Assembly (NCBI GenBank): GCA_934130545.1
Contig: CAKOYD010000005.1
Span: forward strand, 1-64,000
DNA: 64,000 bases
From: an uncultured Bacilli bacterium
Lineage (GTDB): Bacteria > Bacillota_I > Bacilli_A > RF39 > UBA660
Reading direction: 5' to 3'
In this document: piece by piece, positions 20,211-29,815 of the stretch
Layout: every line of letters starts with the position of its first letter
Numbering within the stretch: position 1 is the stretch's first letter
Made by a program: the position numbers and the translations under genes
Notes under the pieces: model-generated
The model's database searches: none
The model's input: the letters and a program-made list of their open reading frames with translations, nothing else
What the model was told of the DNA's origin: nothing

Positions 20211-20316
20211 GCCTTTTTTAACATTTTTCTAAATTTTATTTTCCCCTTTAATTATAAGCATTTCTATATCAATAAAATACCAAATATTTGACACCTCAAA
20301 GCATCTTTACATTGAC

Positions 20317-20352
20317 AAAAAAATTATTAGCAGTATAAAACCACTAATAATT
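20317..20352 (-). terminator. Intrinsic terminator after murE
   Basis: AATTATTAG and CTAATAATT pair on the minus strand, with an inner GG/CT region, and are followed by seven T. It overlaps the murE stop codon. Confidence 0.85.
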
Positions 20353-21817
20353 ATTTCATCCCTAATTCTTTCATAATATCATTAATAACTACTCTCTCAT
20401 CAAAAGGATGTCTTTCACCATTAATTTCTTGATAATCTTCATGACCCTTACCTAATATAAGAATAACGTCCCCATCTTGAGCATTCTCTATACAATACTT
20501 AATAGCTTCCTTTCTATCAGGAATAATAATATATTTGCCATTAGTCTTCTTCATCCCAACTAAAATATCTTTAGCGATATCATCAAAACTTTCATATCTA
20601 GAATTATCAGAAGTAATAACCGATAAATCAGCATATTTACCAGATACTTCTCCCATATCAAATCTACGATCACGACTTCTATTACCACCACAGCCAAATA
20701 ATGAAACTATTCTCTTTGGATTATATTCCTTAACAGTTGATAAAATACTCTCCATACTAACACCATTATGAGCATAGTCTATAAATACACTATACTTGTC
20801 TGATACATCTACTCTTTCCATTCGCCCACGAACTTTAAAATTAAGTAATCCATCTTTAATACTATTAACATCTATATTAAGTAAACTACCTAAAGTAATT
20901 GCTGCCATAGCATTATAAGCTGAAAACTTACCCGGCATATTAACCATAAATGTATCTTCAACTAAACCATTAGTCTTAATCTTAATACCTAAGAAATCAT
21001 TATTATGTAAATACTCAATATCATTGCATCTTAAACTAGCTTCATCAGAAGTACCATAACTATATACTTGACAACTACACTCTTTAGTCATATCTATATA
21101 GTGTTTATCATCAATATTAAAAATACCAATACGAGACTGTTTAAATAACAAACTCTTACAATATATATATTCCTCAAATGAAGCATGTTCATTAGTACCA
21201 ACATGATCTAAAGTTAAATTAGTAAATATCGCATAATCAAATATTAAATTCTTAACTCTTCCAACTTTTAAAGCCTGCGAAGAAACTTCCATAATTAAAT
21301 ATTCAACACCGTTATCAACCATTTCTCTCATATATTTATATAATTCATAAGATTCAGGTGTTGTATTAGTATTGCTATAATATTTATCTAAGTAATATGT
21401 TCCTGTTGTCCCAATAATACCTACTTTATAAGACGCACTCTCTAATACCTTCTTTATCATAAAAGAAATAGTAGTCTTACCTTTAGTACCCGTAATACCA
21501 ATTAAAGTTAAAAGCTTCTCAGGATTGCCAAAATAATTAGAACATACTTGGCAGAAAACATCTCTCGTATTCTTAACCTTAACAAGTGCTATATCATTAG
21601 ATACCTCTATATCTCTTTCACATATTATAGCAGTCGCCCCCATAGAAATAGCCTTATCTATATAATCATGACCATCACTATTAAAACCTACTAAAGCTAT
21701 AAATAAAGAATTATTAGTCGTCTTTCTAGAATCATAAACCAAATTATCTATCGTAATATCAGTACTACCACCAACAACTTCACATTCAATACCCTTTAAA
21801 ATATCATTTAATTTCAT
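20351..21817 (-). CDS. murE: UDP-MurNAc-tripeptide synthetase MurE
   Basis: About 488 residues from the ATG at 21817 (MKLNDILKGIE). The N-terminal domain binds UDP-MurNAc-L-Ala-D-Glu, the central Mur ligase domain has the P-loop GITGTKGKTT, and the C-terminal domain includes FGCGGNRSRDRR. The substrate-choice motif reads DNSRYE. DNPR with Arg marks meso-diaminopimelate enzymes while lysine enzymes lack that Arg, so meso-DAP is more likely, though the Ser for Pro change weakens this. It belongs to peptidoglycan synthesis. Here it is last in a group with an AAA+ ATPase, ylxM and ftsY rather than in a mur cluster. Confidence 0.95.
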   Translation of the reverse strand: MKLNDILKGIECEVVGGSTDITIDNLVYDSRKTTNNSLFIALVGFNSDGHDYIDKAISMGATAIICERDIEVSNDIALVKVKNTRDVFCQVCSNYFGNPEKLLTLIGITGTKGKTTISFMIKKVLESASYKVGIIGTTGTYYLDKYYSNTNTTPESYELYKYMREMVDNGVEYLIMEVSSQALKVGRVKNLIFDYAIFTNLTLDHVGTNEHASFEEYIYCKSLLFKQSRIGIFNIDDKHYIDMTKECSCQVYSYGTSDEASLRCNDIEYLHNNDFLGIKIKTNGLVEDTFMVNMPGKFSAYNAMAAITLGSLLNIDVNSIKDGLLNFKVRGRMERVDVSDKYSVFIDYAHNGVSMESILSTVKEYNPKRIVSLFGCGGNRSRDRRFDMGEVSGKYADLSVITSDNSRYESFDDIAKDILVGMKKTNGKYIIIPDRKEAIKYCIENAQDGDVILILGKGHEDYQEINGERHPFDERVVINDIMKELGMK

Positions 21818-21839
21818 AATCCACCCCACTACTATATTA

Positions 21840-22739
21840 TTAAACTTCTACAATAACATTATCTTCTTTTAACTCATCTTTAAATATTTCAGCAAATTCT
21901 ACTAATTCTTTCTTTATGACATCCGGATATACTGCCTTCGTTGTCCTAATAGCATCGTATATATTTTTAAAATTTACTGTCGATCTATTTTCGTATAAAG
22001 CGTTAGAAAACATTTGTCTAAATATAACCAAAGCTATATCCGGATACCTTGAAGATAATTCATATACTCTCTTATATTCACTTGTCATATTAACAATAAA
22101 CTTAACTATTTGTTCTTTAACAAAATACTTATACGGTAAATATACTCCTGTCTGTTTCTCTATTTTAGGTAAAGTTCTTAAAAGTATTTGCACACACATC
22201 TCTTGAGTCGGTTCACTAACGTCAACCTTTTCAAATCTTCGCATAAAAGCCTTATCTCTTAAAATATATCTCTCGTACTCATAGTTCGTTGTAGCACCAA
22301 CCATCTTTATTGAGCCCCTACTAAGACCTTCCTTAAACATATTAGCAAGGTCCAAAGCTCCTTGACTAGTCCCACCAATTAAAGTATGAATCTCATCAAT
22401 AAATAATATCGCTTTATCTAACTTCTTTAATTCTTCGATTAAAAGTAAAGCCTTATTATCACCATCATATTCCCCAACAATTGCTGATGTATTAATTCTA
22501 TATATCTTATAACCCATTAAAGCATTAGGTACTTGTCCTCTTTGAATTCTATAAGCAAGTCCCTCAACAATAGCGGTTTTACCAATACCTGGCTTACCTA
22601 CTAATACTGCTGACTTTTCCGGAGTAAGTAAAACTAATATTAACTTCTTAATCTCATCATCTCTAGCAATTGCTGGATCAGTTATATAATCAACATCAGT
22701 CAAAATATCTGAATACTTATCTAAAATACTTTCTCTCAT
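21840..22739 (-). CDS. Single-domain AAA+ ATPase of the ClpB/ClpC NBD1 type
   Basis: About 299 residues from the ATG at 22739 (MRESILDKYSD), five bases after AGGTGAT. Walker A is GKPGIGKTAIVEGLA, Walker B AILFIDEIHTLIGG, sensor 1 GATTNYEYERY, and an arginine-finger-like FMRRFEK follows. RIQRGQVP after Walker A is the typical Clp/Hsp100 first-domain stretch. There is no N-terminal repeat domain, no second AAA domain and no ClpP-binding loop, so this is a stand-alone module, not ClpC or ClpB. The C-terminal 80 residues are helical and not recognised. It lies between ylxM-ftsY and murE. Its target is unknown. Confidence 0.8.
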   Translation of the reverse strand: MRESILDKYSDILTDVDYITDPAIARDDEIKKLILVLLTPEKSAVLVGKPGIGKTAIVEGLAYRIQRGQVPNALMGYKIYRINTSAIVGEYDGDNKALLLIEELKKLDKAILFIDEIHTLIGGTSQGALDLANMFKEGLSRGSIKMVGATTNYEYERYILRDKAFMRRFEKVDVSEPTQEMCVQILLRTLPKIEKQTGVYLPYKYFVKEQIVKFIVNMTSEYKRVYELSSRYPDIALVIFRQMFSNALYENRSTVNFKNIYDAIRTTKAVYPDVIKKELVEFAEIFKDELKEDNVIVEV

Positions 22740-22769
22740 CATATCACCTAACCTTATACCAACCACAAT

Positions 22770-23066
22770 CTATTTCTTTAAAATATCAATAATCTGCCTC
22801 TTAAGTTTATCATCAATATTAGCTACTAACTTCTCTATTTTAATTGATTTATTATATAAGTGAAGTTTATCTTCAAATTCATATAACTTACTAACTACTC
22901 CCTGTATACATTTATGAGCAGCATTTCTACTAATATCATAATTCTCACTAATCTCTGTTAAAGATAAATTATTAAAATAATATTCTTCAAAATATAATCT
23001 TTGTTTATCACTTAATAATTCACTATAATAATCATATAAAATAATAATATATTCTCTATCATTCAT
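22770..23066 (-). CDS. ylxM: YlxM/p13-like SRP-associated HTH protein
   Basis: 98 residues. LSDKQRLYFEEYYFNNLSLTEISENY followed by the helix pair ISRNAAHKCIQGV is the sigma-70 region 4-like fold of the UPF0122 family (split here for brevity). In Firmicutes the family is encoded next to ftsY or ffh and stimulates SRP function in streptococci. It lies two bases after ftsY, which fits. Confidence 0.9.
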   Translation of the reverse strand: MNDREYIIILYDYYSELLSDKQRLYFEEYYFNNLSLTEISENYDISRNAAHKCIQGVVSKLYEFEDKLHLYNKSIKIEKLVANIDDKLKRQIIDILKK

Positions 23067-23068
23067 AA

Positions 23069-24034
23069 TTATAAATCCTTAAATAATCCATATATATACT
23101 TCTCTATATCAAATACTTCTAAGTCATCAGTACCTTCTCCTAAACCAACAAACTTAACAGCAGTATTAGTTTCCTCTTTAATACCTAAAACAATACCACC
23201 TTTAGCAGTACCATCTAACTTAGTAAGAACAATTCCTGTAATATTAGTAATCTCATTAAAAGATTTAACTTGAGAAATAGCATTCTGCCCTGTTGTAGCA
23301 TCCACTACTAATAATGTCTCATGTGGTGCATCAGGTATAATTTTCTTAATAACTTTATTAATCTTACTTAATTCTTGCATCAAATTAGACTTGTTTTGTA
23401 AACGACCTGCTGTATCGACAAGTACAACATCATAATCTTCTTCTCTAGCTAAAGTAATACCATCATATATAACTGCTGAAGGATCTTTTGAAGAAGAACT
23501 AACTACTTTAGCACCTATCCTATCTCCCCATTCATTAATTTGCTCAATAGCACCTGCTCTAAAAGTATCACCTGCAACAAGTAAAACTTTCTTACCTTCA
23601 TTAATCATCTTACTTGCTAACTTACCAATTGTTGTTGTTTTACCAACACCATTAACTCCCACAAAAAGTATTACAGTAGGTCCTTCACTAGCATAATTAA
23701 TCTTAGAACTTATTATTCCATTACCAACATACATAATAAATAATTCATCAATAATAATATTCTTAAGATCTTCTGTACTAGTAATCTTTTCTTCCTTAAC
23801 ACGATGTCTTAATCTATCAACAAACTTAACAACCGTATTAACACCTATATCTGCAGTTATTAATATATCTTCTAACTCTTCAAAATAATCATCATCTATA
23901 AACTTATATTTATTAGATAAATTAGTTAATTTAGAAGTAAACTCTAGTCTAGTTTTCTTTAAACCGTTATCATACTTAAAAACTTCTTTATCTTCTTTAC
24001 TAAATACTTTTTTTAATTTATCAAATATTCCCAT
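23069..24034 (-). CDS. ftsY: Signal recognition particle receptor FtsY
   Basis: About 321 residues from the ATG at 24034 (MGIFDKLKKVF). A short N-terminal region leads to the NG domain: G1 GVNGVGKTTTIGKLA, G3 DTAGRLQNK and G4 TKLDGTAKGG. It receives ribosome-SRP complexes at the membrane. The acidic A domain is nearly absent, as is usual in Bacilli. An extended -10 (TGATATAAT, 24056-24061 for the last six) lies just upstream and may serve as promoter for ftsY-ylxM-AAA-murE. Confidence 0.96.
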   Translation of the reverse strand: MGIFDKLKKVFSKEDKEVFKYDNGLKKTRLEFTSKLTNLSNKYKFIDDDYFEELEDILITADIGVNTVVKFVDRLRHRVKEEKITSTEDLKNIIIDELFIMYVGNGIISSKINYASEGPTVILFVGVNGVGKTTTIGKLASKMINEGKKVLLVAGDTFRAGAIEQINEWGDRIGAKVVSSSSKDPSAVIYDGITLAREEDYDVVLVDTAGRLQNKSNLMQELSKINKVIKKIIPDAPHETLLVVDATTGQNAISQVKSFNEITNITGIVLTKLDGTAKGGIVLGIKEETNTAVKFVGLGEGTDDLEVFDIEKYIYGLFKDL

Positions 24035-24115
24035 ATATACCCCATCCTCCACCCAATTATATCATGGATACTATGAAAAATAAATAAATATAAATTATTT
24101 TACAAAAAAAAGAAA

Positions 24116-25669
24116 CTATTTAGCTTCATCTGTCGCTCTAGTTTCTCTTATAACAGTTACTTTAACAGTACCTGGATATTGAATCTCACTTTCAATTCTA
24201 TTCTTAATTTCTCTAGCTATTTGATAAGACATTAAATCATCTACTTCATCAGGTTTAACAATAACTCTAAGTTCACGACCTGCTTGAATAGCATAAGACT
24301 TATCAACACCCTTAATATCGTTACCAATCTTTTCAAGTTGTTCTAATCTTTGGAAATAGTTTTCTGTTGAATCATTTCTAGCACCTGGTCTTGAAGCCGA
24401 AATGGTATCAGCAATACTAACAATTGTTGAAATAACACTAGTAGCTGGTTCATCACCGTGATGTGATGCAATTGCATTAATAACCACACTATTCTCGTTA
24501 TATTTCTTTGCTAAATCAACACCAATCTGAACATGTGAACCTTCCATTTCAAAATCAATTGCCTTACCGATATCGTGAAGTAAACCTGCTCTCTTAGCCA
24601 AATTTACATTTTCACCAAGTTCAGCAGCAATTAATCCTGAAATATTAGCAACCTCAATAGAATGTTTTAAAGCATTTTGCCCATAACTAGTTCTAAAATG
24701 TAGTTTACCAATAATATCTACTAAATCAGGATCAATCTTTGATAAACCAAGTTCATAAACAGCCTCTTTACCATATTCCCTAATCTTTTGCTTAACTTCA
24801 GAACACATCTTGTCATAAAGTTCTTCAATTCTAGCCGGATGAATTCTACCATCCTTAATAAGTCCTTCTAAGGTTAATCTAGCAATCTCTCTTCTCAATG
24901 GATCAAAACTTGAAATAACAATAGCTTCCGGAGTATCATCAATAATTAAATCAACCCCTGTTACTGATTCGATAGTACGAACATTACGACCCTCTCTTCC
25001 AATAATTCTACCCTTCATTTCATCATTAGGTAAAGTTATAACTGAAACAGTTTGTTCATTAGTAACATCCGCTGCATACTTTTCCATACTATTAATAAGT
25101 AAATTTTTAGCTTTGCTATCAACATCTAACTTAGCTTCAGTTTCTTTTTCTTTAATATAAGTAGCAATTTCTACAGCCATCTTGTCTTCAACAGTCTTCA
25201 TAACTTCTTTTTTAGCTTGTTCTCTAGAATATCCACTAATTCTCTCTAGTTCTTCTAATTGTTGTCTTTTAATTTCTTCTAGTTTGTCCTTAGACTCTTG
25301 AATCTCATCTTGTTTCTTAAGTAAATTTTTCTCTCTATCATCTAAGTTTTTTTCTCTGTCTTGTAAAGATTCACTTCTTCTATCAATGCTACTCTCTCTT
25401 TGTAAAAGTCTTTCTTCCATCTCTTTTACTTCATTTTTCTTTTCTTTAATATCTTTATCAGCCTCTAATTTTAATCGATGAACTTCTTCTTTAGTTTCAA
25501 AAATAGAATCACGTTTAATCTTATCAGCATCTTTCTTAGCTTTATCAATTATACTTAATGCTGTACTTTCTTCTTTCTTCTTTTTAATAAATAAAGAAAC
25601 TAACAAAATAGCTACACCAACTATAATACCAAGAATAAACATTAAAATAAAAATAGCAATATTACCCAC
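24116..25669 (-). CDS. rny: Ribonuclease Y
   Basis: 517 residues from the GTG at 25669, chosen because GGAGGTG lies five bases upstream. One N-terminal membrane helix is followed by a long coiled coil (about 30-200, rich in Glu and Lys), a KH domain ([10 protein letters not shown]), and an HD domain ([14 protein letters not shown]). It is the membrane-bound endoribonuclease that starts mRNA decay in Firmicutes. Order rny-recA-pgsA-rodZ is conserved with Bacillus, minus cinA. Confidence 0.96.
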   Translation of the reverse strand: MGNIAIFILMFILGIIVGVAILLVSLFIKKKKEESTALSIIDKAKKDADKIKRDSIFETKEEVHRLKLEADKDIKEKKNEVKEMEERLLQRESSIDRRSESLQDREKNLDDREKNLLKKQDEIQESKDKLEEIKRQQLEELERISGYSREQAKKEVMKTVEDKMAVEIATYIKEKETEAKLDVDSKAKNLLINSMEKYAADVTNEQTVSVITLPNDEMKGRIIGREGRNVRTIESVTGVDLIIDDTPEAIVISSFDPLRREIARLTLEGLIKDGRIHPARIEELYDKMCSEVKQKIREYGKEAVYELGLSKIDPDLVDIIGKLHFRTSYGQNALKHSIEVANISGLIAAELGENVNLAKRAGLLHDIGKAIDFEMEGSHVQIGVDLAKKYNENSVVINAIASHHGDEPATSVISTIVSIADTISASRPGARNDSTENYFQRLEQLEKIGNDIKGVDKSYAIQAGRELRVIVKPDEVDDLMSYQIAREIKNRIESEIQYPGTVKVTVIRETRATDEAK

Positions 25670-25739
25670 ATAACACCTCCTCGTATCAAAAATATTTATA
25701 GAAAAAAACAATCATTTATATTTAAATCTATACAATATT

Positions 25740-25768
25740 ATTGTATAAACAATTCTTATCGATGTCAA
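25740..25768 (-). promoter_or_regulatory. Promoter of rny
   Basis: TTGACA (25763-25768), 17 bases, TACAAT (25740-25745). The transcript starts with a short palindrome (TACAATAATATTGTA). Confidence 0.82.
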
Positions 25769-25779
25769 GTGAAAATATT

Positions 25780-25806
25780 AAAAAGAAGCTACTCACTAGC
25801 AACTTC
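25780..25806 (-). terminator. Intrinsic terminator of recA
   Basis: GAAG/GCTA pairs with TAGC/TTC on the minus strand around loop GTGAG, with a TT bulge, followed by five T. It overlaps the recA stop. Confidence 0.7.
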
Positions 25807-26823
25807 CTTCTTAACTCTATCTATCCCATAATGTTTTCTAATTTCTGTCTCAAGTTGTTCACACAATTCAGGATTATCTTTCAAAAATTGTTTAACATTC
25901 TCTCTACCTTGACCAATTTTATCACCATTATAAGAGTACCAAGCACCACTCTTCTCTATTAAACCAATATCTGTAGACATATCAACAATCTCTCCAAGTT
26001 TAGATACGCCTTCACCATACATTATATCAACACTAGTAGTTCTAAATGGTGGAGCAACTTTATTCTTAACAACCTTAATATTAGTCTTATTACCAATAAT
26101 ATCCGTACCTTGTTTTATCTGCTCACCACGTCTAATATCAAGTCTAACGGATGCATAATACTTAAGAGCCTTACCACCTGGAGTGGTTTCTGGATTACCA
26201 AATAATATACCAACTTTTTCTCTTAACTGATTAATAAATATCACAATAGTATTAGTCTTATTAATTGAACCTGATAGTTTTCTTAAAGCCTGAGACATAA
26301 GTCTTGCCTGTAAACCAACATGAGAGTCTCCCATCTCACCATCAATCTCCGCCTGAGGCACCAAAGCAGCTACTGAGTCAATAACTACAATACTAACCGC
26401 TTCACTCTTAACTAAAGCATCACATATTTCTAAAGCCTGTTCTCCGGTATCCGGTTGTGATAATAACAATTCATTAATATCAACGCCTAAATTAGATGCA
26501 TAAACTGGATCCAAAGAATGCTCAGCATCAATAAAAGCTGCTCTCCCACCATTCTTCTGTACCTCAGCAATAGCATGAAGTGCAAAAGTTGTCTTACCAG
26601 AAGACTCAGGACCATAAATCTCTATAATTCTACCCTTAGGATAACCACCAACACCTAAAGCAATATCAAGAGCAAGTGAACCACTTGGGCTAACCTCAAC
26701 TTCAACATTTTCTTGCTCACCAAGTTTCATAATCGAACCTTTACCAAATTGCTTTTCAATATCTGCAAGAACTTGTGCTAATGCCTTATCCTTATCTATT
26801 CCATTTCCAACTGTTTTTGCCAT
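25789..26823 (-). CDS. recA: Recombinase RecA
   Basis: 344 residues from the ATG at 26823 ([15 protein letters not shown]), behind AAGGAGG. Walker A is [13 protein letters not shown], and Walker B lies in [12 protein letters not shown]; the L2 loop includes [13 protein letters not shown]. It catalyses strand exchange and induces LexA cleavage where LexA exists. No LexA box (CGAAC-N4-GTTCG) is seen at its promoter, so SOS control is not evident. The C-terminal region is short and mixed in charge. Confidence 0.97.
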   Translation of the reverse strand: MAKTVGNGIDKDKALAQVLADIEKQFGKGSIMKLGEQENVEVEVSPSGSLALDIALGVGGYPKGRIIEIYGPESSGKTTFALHAIAEVQKNGGRAAFIDAEHSLDPVYASNLGVDINELLLSQPDTGEQALEICDALVKSEAVSIVVIDSVAALVPQAEIDGEMGDSHVGLQARLMSQALRKLSGSINKTNTIVIFINQLREKVGILFGNPETTPGGKALKYYASVRLDIRRGEQIKQGTDIIGNKTNIKVVKNKVAPPFRTTSVDIMYGEGVSKLGEIVDMSTDIGLIEKSGAWYSYNGDKIGQGRENVKQFLKDNPELCEQLETEIRKHYGIDRVKKEVASE

Positions 26824-26853
26824 AAATAAAACCTCCTTTACAGTTATAAACTC

Positions 26854-26882
26854 ATTATACAATAACGCATTTTCATTGTCAA
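26854..26882 (-). promoter_or_regulatory. Consensus SigA promoter of recA
   Basis: TTGACA (26877-26882), 17 bases, TATAAT (26854-26859), exact matches to both consensus boxes. Confidence 0.88.
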
Positions 26883-26942
26883 CACAGTAAAAATTACCAT
26901 TTATAAAATCTAAATAATAACCCTATACTAATTTTAAAAAAG

Positions 26943-26977
26943 TAAAAAAAAGATACTGCAAATTATTTTGCAATACC
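26943..26977 (-). terminator. Intrinsic terminator of pgsA
   Basis: GGTATTGCAAA and TTTGCAGTATC pair over 11 positions (with G-U pairs), loop ATAA, then eight or more T on the minus strand. Confidence 0.88.
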
Positions 26978-26999
26978 CATATTTTACAATAAAAATAAA

Positions 27000-27593
27000 T
27001 TATTTTGCAGAAATATACTCTTTAGCCATTACATAATACTTAGCACCTGATACAACAGATAATACTGCTGCAATTATTAATAAATAATCAGATACTCTAA
27101 TAGGTATTAATTCAAATGGTAAATTAGAGAAAAATGTTAAAGTTAAACCAACCATTAATGTAGCAGTTTTTACTTTAGCAATAGGAATAGCTGCAACAGC
27201 TTTACCCTTATTACCAATTAACATTTTAATAGAATCAACAACAATATCTCTTGCAATTATTACAACCGCAATAACCGGACTAATTAACTGATTACAAGCT
27301 AAAACAACTAAAACTGTATTAGTTAATAATTTATCACTAATTGCATCAATCATCTTTCCAAAATCAGTTACCATGTTATATTTTCTAGCAATATAACCAT
27401 CTAAAAAGTCAGTTAAAGATGCAATTATAAATAATACCCCAGCAATAACATACTTAGAATCTAATAATACCCTTTTACCAACAGTCCATACCGGGAGCTC
27501 AATATTAAATTGTTCAAAAGGTACTAACAATAAAATAAGTATTATAACTGACATAATAATTCTAGAAATCGTAATTTTATTGGCCTTATTCAT
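27000..27593 (-). CDS. pgsA: CDP-diacylglycerol-glycerol-3-phosphate phosphatidyltransferase
   Basis: 197 residues with about five membrane helices. The CDP-alcohol phosphotransferase signature DFLDGYIARKYN...DFGKMIDAISDK has its Asp, Gly, Ala, Arg and final Asp residues. It makes phosphatidylglycerol phosphate, the first committed step to phosphatidylglycerol and cardiolipin. It overlaps the rodZ-like gene by four bases, as in Bacillus. Confidence 0.95.
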   Translation of the reverse strand: MNKANKITISRIIMSVIILILLLVPFEQFNIELPVWTVGKRVLLDSKYVIAGVLFIIASLTDFLDGYIARKYNMVTDFGKMIDAISDKLLTNTVLVVLACNQLISPVIAVVIIARDIVVDSIKMLIGNKGKAVAAIPIAKVKTATLMVGLTLTFFSNLPFELIPIRVSDYLLIIAAVLSVVSGAKYYVMAKEYISAK

Positions 27594-28054
27594 CTTACTC
27601 CTCCTATCATATATGTTATATCATTAGAAGTATCACCATTATTTCTATTTAGAAAAAATAGACAACCTCCAACAATTACAACCATAATTACTCCAATTAC
27701 TACCATCAACTTCCAATTAGTTTTCTTAGTACTCATACTAGTATAAGGTGATACAACTTCTTTAACTTCTTTTTGATTCTTAGCTTCCTCAATAGTTTCT
27801 ATTGGTATTCTAGAAGTAAAATCAAATAAGAACTCATTGAAATCATCTAATATCTTCTCTGTATCTAATCCCAAATACTTAGCATAATCTTCAATTAATT
27901 TCTTTAAAGCAATAACATCTTTAAAATCTTCTTTATTACCTGACTCCAAACTAATTATTTGATTTGGTCTTAATTTTAAATCAAGAGCAGCTTCTTCAAC
28001 CGAGACCCCATTCTCTTCTCTTTTCTCTTTTAATTTATTACCAATATCGTGCAT
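27590..28054 (-). CDS. rodZ: RodZ/YmfM-like HTH membrane protein, short form
   Basis: 154 residues from the ATG at 28054 (MHDIGNKLKEKREENG). An XRE-like helix-turn-helix domain (about 1-70) is followed by a linker and one membrane helix (about 110-130, KLMVVIGVIMVVIVGG), leaving only about 15 residues outside. The extracellular domain of full-length RodZ is absent. RodZ ties MreB to the rod elongation machinery. The place upstream of pgsA supports the call, but a different membrane-bound regulator is possible. Confidence 0.82.
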   Translation of the reverse strand: MHDIGNKLKEKREENGVSVEEAALDLKLRPNQIISLESGNKEDFKDVIALKKLIEDYAKYLGLDTEKILDDFNEFLFDFTSRIPIETIEEAKNQKEVKEVVSPYTSMSTKKTNWKLMVVIGVIMVVIVGGCLFFLNRNNGDTSNDITYMIGGVR

Positions 28055-28077
28055 AATATCCTTCCTAAAATATATAA

Positions 28078-28426
28078 ATATTATCTTATAAGCCACGTTC
28101 TGTACCTATAAAAGGCGGCAAACATTTATCTATGATTTCTCATCCATCTTCTGGTTCATTTCCCATCCAATAGTTCCTCTACCAAAATTTGAGTTTCTCA
28201 CTTATGGGGTTTACCTCGTTTCACCCTAAACATTTCTATTTAGATTCGTCACTGTGGCACTTTAGATATTCGTTTCATAGAATACTCCTTAGAAACAAAT
28301 AAAGCCGTCAGCCTAAACTGCCTTAAGTTATTTTTTCCTTAAGCATAAACACTACTACCATCTCAGATAGTGTGAGCGTGGACTTTCCTCTATAACAATT
28401 GCTATAGCGTTTGCCCAGATAATATC
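28078..28426 (-). ncRNA. rnpB: RNase P RNA, type B
   Basis: About 350 bases. On the minus strand the conserved core GAGGAAAGTCCACGCTCACA lies near the 5' end, AAAGTGCCACAGTGACGAA and GGTAAACCCC in the middle, and ACAGAACGTGGCTTAT near the 3' end. P1 is closed by ATATTATCT (28417-28425) and AGATAATAT (28078-28086). The overall layout matches the Bacillus B-type RNA. It is the catalytic subunit that removes tRNA 5' leaders. It follows gpsB directly, as in Bacillus. Ends are set by P1 pairing and may be off by a few bases. Confidence 0.95.
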
Positions 28427-28428
28427 AT

Positions 28429-28752
28429 TTATTGTTCTTTTCCCAAAACAATCTTTTCTAATTGTGATATTCTTCTAATAATATCTACGTTAGTAACTTC
28501 TTTTTCGTCAACTTTTAAAGCTTGTAAGCTTAATTTTAAGTCTCTTACCTCTTGCTTTAATTCCTGATTTTCATTAGCAAGTTGTCTCTTATCATTCTCT
28601 AAAGCACTAATAATATTATCATACTCATTATAATCTCGTATAATAATATCCAAAAACTTATCAACTTCTTGTAAACGATAACCACGTGCATCAATTTTAA
28701 ATTCTTTTTCTAATATATCTTGTTTTGTTAATTCAATATGACCTTGATACAT
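28429..28752 (-). CDS. gpsB: Cell-division regulator GpsB
   Basis: 107 residues from the ATG at 28752 (MYQGHIELTKQDIL). It has a DivIVA-like membrane-binding head (KEFKIDARGYRLQEVDKFLD) and then a coiled coil (about 40-80). GpsB shuttles penicillin-binding proteins between division and elongation sites. It has its own promoter and is next to rnpB, matching the Bacillus order. Confidence 0.93.
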   Translation of the reverse strand: MYQGHIELTKQDILEKEFKIDARGYRLQEVDKFLDIIIRDYNEYDNIISALENDKRQLANENQELKQEVRDLKLSLQALKVDEKEVTNVDIIRRISQLEKIVLGKEQ

Positions 28753-28806
28753 ATATTTCACCCCTATCACATTAAATAATACGATAATAACATCACCGTC
28801 AAACAA

Positions 28807-28835
28807 ATTATAGCATAATTCTACCTAATAGTCAA
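28807..28835 (-). promoter_or_regulatory. Promoter of gpsB (and perhaps rnpB)
   Basis: TTGACT (28830-28835), 17 bases, TATAAT (28807-28812). The -35 box overlaps the end of yqeH. Confidence 0.8.
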
Positions 28836-29815
28836 ATTAAGTTATTTCTACTCCATACATTATATTTATCACGAGAATATATCTTAATATCTATTGGACT
28901 TACAAACTTCATAAATAATAAATCTTCTATAACAATATCCATATCATTACCAAGTTTAAAACTATATTCAATTCCATCTAAAAAATCATCTTTTGAGTCT
29001 GATAACTTCCTAATTCTTAAATTATTAGCCATATATACCGTCATACTAGTATTAACAGTCTTATAATCAATTCTAATAATATCTTCTATTATTAAACTAC
29101 CACTACCACTTAATTGAAAAGTAATAGGTCTAATCTCTGTCTTAGGAATAATCTTCTTAAGCATCCTCTTATCCATATAATTAATAACACTACCACTAGA
29201 TATAATCCCAGGGGTATCAACAATAGTTAACTTATCATTAATAACAATATCTATCTTATCTAAAGTGGTTGAAGGATACATACTCTCTGTAATATTAGGA
29301 CTCATACTAGTATAATTCTTAATAATCTTATTAAGCAAAGTAGATTTCCCACTATTAGTATTACCAACTAAATAAACATATCCAGTCTTATTATATTTAT
29401 TAATTTTATTATATAAACTATCTAAATTATAATTCTTAATACTACTAACAATCTCTATACCCACAATACTGTTGATATTCATATTCTCTATATATTTAAT
29501 AATCTTATAATCTTTAACAGACTTAGGTAATAAATCTCTCTTCGTAATAACTAATAATACTTTCTTAAACTTACTAAGTAATTCTAAATTTAAATTTAAT
29601 ATATTAACAACATATACTACCAAATCATCTTTGTTAATTTTATCTAATATCTTTTCATAAGAAGAATTATCTCTACTAGTATACTTATAAACACCATAGT
29701 TTCTTAATCTAAAACATCTCTCACATAAATCTTTATTAAGATCATCTACATAACCCTCTTTATTACTATCTGTATCTTGTAATACTATTCCACATCCACT
29801 ACACTTCTTAATCAT
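28832..29815 (-). CDS. yqeH: Ribosome-assembly GTPase YqeH
   Basis: 327 residues. An N-terminal zinc finger (CSGCG and CERC) is followed by a circularly permuted GTPase: G4 (TKRDLLP) comes before G1 (GNTNSGKSTLLNK) and G3 (DTPGI). This order is diagnostic of the YqeH/YlqF group. In Bacillus it is needed for 30S assembly. It overlaps yqeG by four bases or so, as in the Bacillus yqeG-yqeH operon. Confidence 0.94.
   Translation of the reverse strand: MIKKCSGCGIVLQDTDSNKEGYVDDLNKDLCERCFRLRNYGVYKYTSRDNSSYEKILDKINKDDLVVYVVNILNLNLELLSKFKKVLLVITKRDLLPKSVKDYKIIKYIENMNINSIVGIEIVSSIKNYNLDSLYNKINKYNKTGYVYLVGNTNSGKSTLLNKIIKNYTSMSPNITESMYPSTTLDKIDIVINDKLTIVDTPGIISSGSVINYMDKRMLKKIIPKTEIRPITFQLSGSGSLIIEDIIRIDYKTVNTSMTVYMANNLRIRKLSDSKDDFLDGIEYSFKLGNDMDIVIEDLLFMKFVSPIDIKIYSRDKYNVWSRNNLI

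Noticed and set aside
21840..22739. ClpC or ClpB
   Set aside because: Only one AAA domain, no N-domain repeats, no second nucleotide-binding domain and no ClpP loop.
26824..26900. SOS box at recA
   Set aside because: No CGAAC-N4-GTTCG or close variant at the promoter.
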